Of a stretch of DNA of 64,000 nucleotides, positions 63,345 through 64,000 are shown piece after piece. Source of the DNA: Rhynchopus sp. YZ270_cl-10 (taxonomy: Eukaryota; Euglenozoa; Diplonemea; Diplonemida; Diplonemidae); contig OZ037837.1 in the NCBI GenBank assembly GCA_964035575.1, positions 434,001 through 498,000 on the forward strand, in the 5' to 3' direction. Numbering within the stretch: the stretch's first letter is position 1; the number at the start of each line of letters is the position of its first letter. The notes beneath the pieces were generated by a model that saw only the letters and a list, made by a program, of their open reading frames with translations, ran no database searches and was not told where the DNA came from. The position numbers were made by a program, and so were the translations under genes.

Positions 63345-63660
63345 TGGTAAAAGCGGTCGTCGCGCGCTTCGCGCGCGCCTCCCTGCCAGCCACAGGGTGG
63401 AGAGGCGAAGGGTCAGCTTTGCAAGATAACAAAAACGGAATCTAATCCTTTTTTACCGGTGCTTGGTCTTGCGCCTTACGTACACTAACCGTACAAAATC
63501 AATACGTCTTCCAGAAGCAGGGGCTGTTGCAACGGTTGGGTCACTTTGAAATAAGAATGGTCAAATTTTTGCAGCTTGGGTCAAGTGTCATTTCTGGCTG
63601 CAAAATGCAAGGGAATCCCCTTAGACATTGTAAAATGGCACCGTAGGCAGGAAGAAAATA
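63345..63660 (-). repeat. Partial copy of hAT-type MITE family A
   Basis: Matches the middle of the 56191-56947 copy: the GTCGCGCGCTTCGCGCGCG hairpin, GCAAGATAACAAAAACGGAA, CGTCTTCCAGAAGCAGGGGC and CTGCAAAATGCAAGGG. Neither terminal repeat is present. Confidence 0.8.
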
Positions 63661-63743
63661 GCGTACAGCGCGAGCGAAGCGAGCGGGAATTTTTTTTTGA
63701 GGTATACCTCCGCGAGCGCAGCGAGCAGAAAAATTTTAAGGTG

Positions 63744-64000
63744 CCATCATGCCATCATGCCATCATGCCATCATGCCATCATGCCATCATGCCATCATGC
63801 CATCATGCCATCATGCCATCATGCCATCATGCCATCATGCCATCATGCCATCATGCCATCATGCCATCATGCCATCATGCCATCATGCCATCATGCCATC
63901 ATGCCATCATGCCATCATGCCATCATGCCATCATGCCATCATGCCATCATGCCATCATGCCATCATGCCATCATGCCATCATGCCATCATGCCATCATGC
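63744..64000 (+). repeat. Satellite (CCATCATG)n running off the window
   Basis: About 32 perfect units of the same 8-base repeat as 58500-59124, continuing past the right edge. It contains no TCATCATG units. Confidence 0.98.

Noticed and set aside
1-64000. tRNA, rRNA or spliced-leader RNA genes
   Set aside because: Scanned by eye for tRNA T-arm motifs, rRNA cores and known euglenozoan leader phrases; none found, though a covariance search would be more sensitive.

Overview
The window looks like nuclear DNA of a unicellular eukaryote (protist). Coding regions are few, long and almost intron-free. They encode eukaryote-type proteins: an NLR-like STAND protein, a B-box/LRR protein, a cyclic-nucleotide-gated-type channel, a sensor receptor and a type II membrane protein. 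Two short GT-AG introns (41 and 50 nt) can be proposed. All five convincing host genes lie on the minus strand, and three have a C-rich tract plus AG just upstream of the ATG. Pseudo-cyclase receptors and BspA-type LRR arrays recall free-living Euglenozoa (diplonemid or kinetoplastid relatives). That placement is inference; I found no spliced-leader, rRNA or tRNA gene to settle it.

Layout. 1-3.5 kb: a large inverted repeat and a solo copy of its arm. 3.7-6.4 kb: sensor/pseudo-cyclase receptor. 6.6-10.2 kb: broken hAT transposase and a small zinc-finger ORF. 10.3-18.2 kb: minisatellites, a hAT MITE and a 5.4-kb hAT-type element with other elements nested in it. 20.5-28.6 kb: B-box/LRR gene, then the ankyrin-ADP-ribosyltransferase-NACHT-WD40 gene. 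29.6-33.3 kb: a proline-rich ORF split by a hAT element, and a 5'-truncated reverse-transcriptase fragment with poly(A). 38.7-40.6 kb: tandem DUF3431-like type II membrane protein. 41.8-48.2 kb: dimeric hAT-type element, a filled/empty insertion pair, a 1.9-kb GGTACTAT satellite and a foldback. 50.3-54.3 kb: pseudo-cyclase/ion-channel fusion. 54.3-64 kb: repeats, a second copy of the hAT MITE, CATCATG and GTACACA satellites and a hAT element with perfect 8-bp target duplications.

How the genes may work together. The 23.3-28.6 kb gene joins an ADP-ribosyltransferase with intact catalytic residues to a NACHT ATPase and a 14-blade WD40 sensor, with a myristoylation signal at its start. This is the layout of an innate-immune or cell-death switch. 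Its downstream same-strand neighbour is a nuclear-type B-box protein with LRRs. Two other genes carry class III cyclase folds without catalytic residues, one under an extracellular sensor and one in front of a channel, which suggests non-enzymatic signalling modules.

Most of the rest is transposon-derived. At least four hAT-type insertions are dated by exact 8-bp duplications, and several can be checked against empty copies within this same window.
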